Shown: positions 53,524 through 54,198 of the stretch, in pieces | Layout of the letters: every line of letters starts with the position of its first letter | Position numbering within the stretch: the stretch's first letter is position 1 | Assembly: GCA_027452005.1 (NCBI GenBank) | Contig: DAIDHF010000013.1 | Coordinates: 1 to 54,198, forward strand | Reading direction: 5' to 3' | Source of the DNA: Acidimicrobiales bacterium | GTDB lineage: Bacteria > Actinomycetota > Acidimicrobiia > Acidimicrobiales > JAKAVM01 | DNA length: 54,198 nt | Translations under genes and position numbers: made by a program | The notes under the pieces: generated by a model | The model's input: only the letters and a program-made list of their open reading frames with translations | Told to the model about the DNA's origin: nothing | The model's database searches: none

Positions 53524-54198
53524 GAGCTTACCGTCCTGGTTCAACTCGGCCTGGCCGACAAGGAGTTATCCTACTGCCTTGACCTTGACTTGTTGGGTAA
53601 GACTAGGTGGTCGCCACACACTGGTCCGCCTAGTGACCCTTCGGCCTACGAGTTGCCGATTGGAACAATAGTCAAGGTTCCCCTTGGTCGGCGCACCCTT
53701 GAGGGCTGGGTTATTGCCAACAGGGGTTCTGATGACTTTTCCGGTTCTCTCAAGCAGGTTGTCAGAATAGTTAGTGCGGGACCCGACCTTAGCATTGTCC
53801 AGCTCTCGTCATGGGCCTCTTGGAGGTGGGCAAGCACGCGCTCGAAGTTCCTAAAGACCGCCAGTCCGCCACGTCGGGTTCCGCTCTTGGGCTACCCACA
53901 CAAAGAACCTGGACCGATAGAGAGCTCGACACTCGGGTTTTCTAAATCGGTAACTTTAGTTGATCCTAGATCCTCAGTTGAAGAACTACTATTTGATCGG
54001 ATTTTTGGGTCGCTCAATGAGACCCGGTCGGTCCTAGTCTTGTTGCCCACAACCAACTGGGTCGACCAGGTCGGCAGTGAGCTACGTCGCCGAGGCCTTA
54101 GTGTCGCCAAGTTACCCGGTGACTGGGAGAAGGCTTTTTACGGGCAGGCAAGGGTCGTTGTAGGTACCAGATCAGGGGCGTGGGCACCTATCTCAAAT
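53512..54198 (+). CDS. priA: Primosomal protein N' (PriA), N-terminal part
   Basis: An open frame runs from TTG 53512 to the right edge, about 229 residues, and continues beyond. The N-terminal 3'-DNA-end-binding-like domain has 'ELPIGTIVKVPLGRRTLEGW' near 49-68, then 'LSSWASWRWASTRSKFLKTA' with 'SPPRR' following near 108, a block typical of actinobacterial PriA. The last part 'SVLVLLPTTNWVDQVGSELR' with 'VVVGTRSGAWAPIS' at the edge matches the degenerate helicase region of these proteins. PriA reloads the replication machinery at stalled forks; actinobacterial forms often lack full helicase motifs, and the Walker A region cannot be judged here in full. TTG is the only start after the in-frame TAA at 53500, and it lies inside a 12-bp inverted repeat. 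Confidence 0.85.
   Translation, partial: MGVAELTVLVQLGLADKELSYCLDLDLLGKTRWSPHTGPPSDPSAYELPIGTIVKVPLGRRTLEGWVIANRGSDDFSGSLKQVVRIVSAGPDLSIVQLSSWASWRWASTRSKFLKTASPPRRVPLLGYPHKEPGPIESSTLGFSKSVTLVDPRSSVEELLFDRIFGSLNETRSVLVLLPTTNWVDQVGSELRRRGLSVAKLPGDWEKAFYGQARVVVGTRSGAWAPISN

Overview
The window reads as a chromosome segment of a Gram-positive actinobacterium, most likely from the class Acidimicrobiia (inference). The actinobacterial markers are an mIHF-type integration host factor directly before gmk-rpoZ-coaBC-metK-priA, a Bpa proteasome activator, the order aroC-aroK-aroB-aroQ-pepP-efp-nusB-pyrR, a coenzyme F420 ligase-like protein, and a secreted protein with the 'DGGVFAFGDA' repeats familiar from Acidimicrobiia. 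Base composition looks moderate (near 50-55 % GC by eye). TTG and GTG starts are frequent, and genes are packed with 1-8 base overlaps. No stretch over 300 bases lacks a gene; the longest gaps are 6602-6830 and 27365-27589. No tRNA, rRNA, CRISPR array, insertion sequence or prophage was seen.

Layout. 1-2784: the end of an asparagine synthetase gene, an F420-0:glutamate ligase-like gene, an Rrf2 regulator with a histidine phosphatase, and bpa. 2951-10608: dnaE, an unrecognised gene, a patatin-like lipase and a thioredoxin-domain DUF255 protein. 10741-18389: menaquinone genes menE, menB-menA-menC, menH and menD on both strands, with a short-chain dehydrogenase. 18500-23423: tyrS, a flavin reductase-like protein, two small proteins, a type IV pilin with a strong terminator, a cysteine-cluster protein and an NfuA-like Fe-S carrier. 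23435-26575: an SGNH lipoprotein next to an acyltransferase-3/SGNH fusion whose C-terminal half is its paralogue.

26588-34344 is the most distinctive part: prepilin peptidase, a small helix-turn-helix protein, a translationally coupled 31-residue reading frame, a PilM-PilN fusion, PilO, a PilP-like protein and a 981-residue secreted protein. That last protein has IPT, CAP and fibronectin-like regions and six exact 42-residue repeats. It looks like the inner-membrane platform of a type IVa pilus rebuilt for a monoderm cell and ending in a PilY1-like surface protein (inference). A cluster of four TGTGG motifs, one matching the actinobacterial DnaA box, lies just before it.

34437-49513 holds the shikimate/chorismate genes (aroC, aroK, aroB, aroQ), pepP, efp and nusB, then the de novo UMP operon pyrR-pyrB-pyrC-carA-carB-pyrD-pyrF. 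The pyr operon is preceded by what looks like a PyrR-responsive attenuator: a CAGAGAGG-loop element, then a perfect 8-bp hairpin with a T run. 49619-54198 has mihF, gmk, rpoZ, coaBC, metK and the start of priA, whose TTG start lies in one arm of a perfect 12-bp inverted repeat. Together the window supplies chorismate, menaquinone (which is made from chorismate), pyrimidines, coenzyme A and S-adenosylmethionine, plus a pilus.
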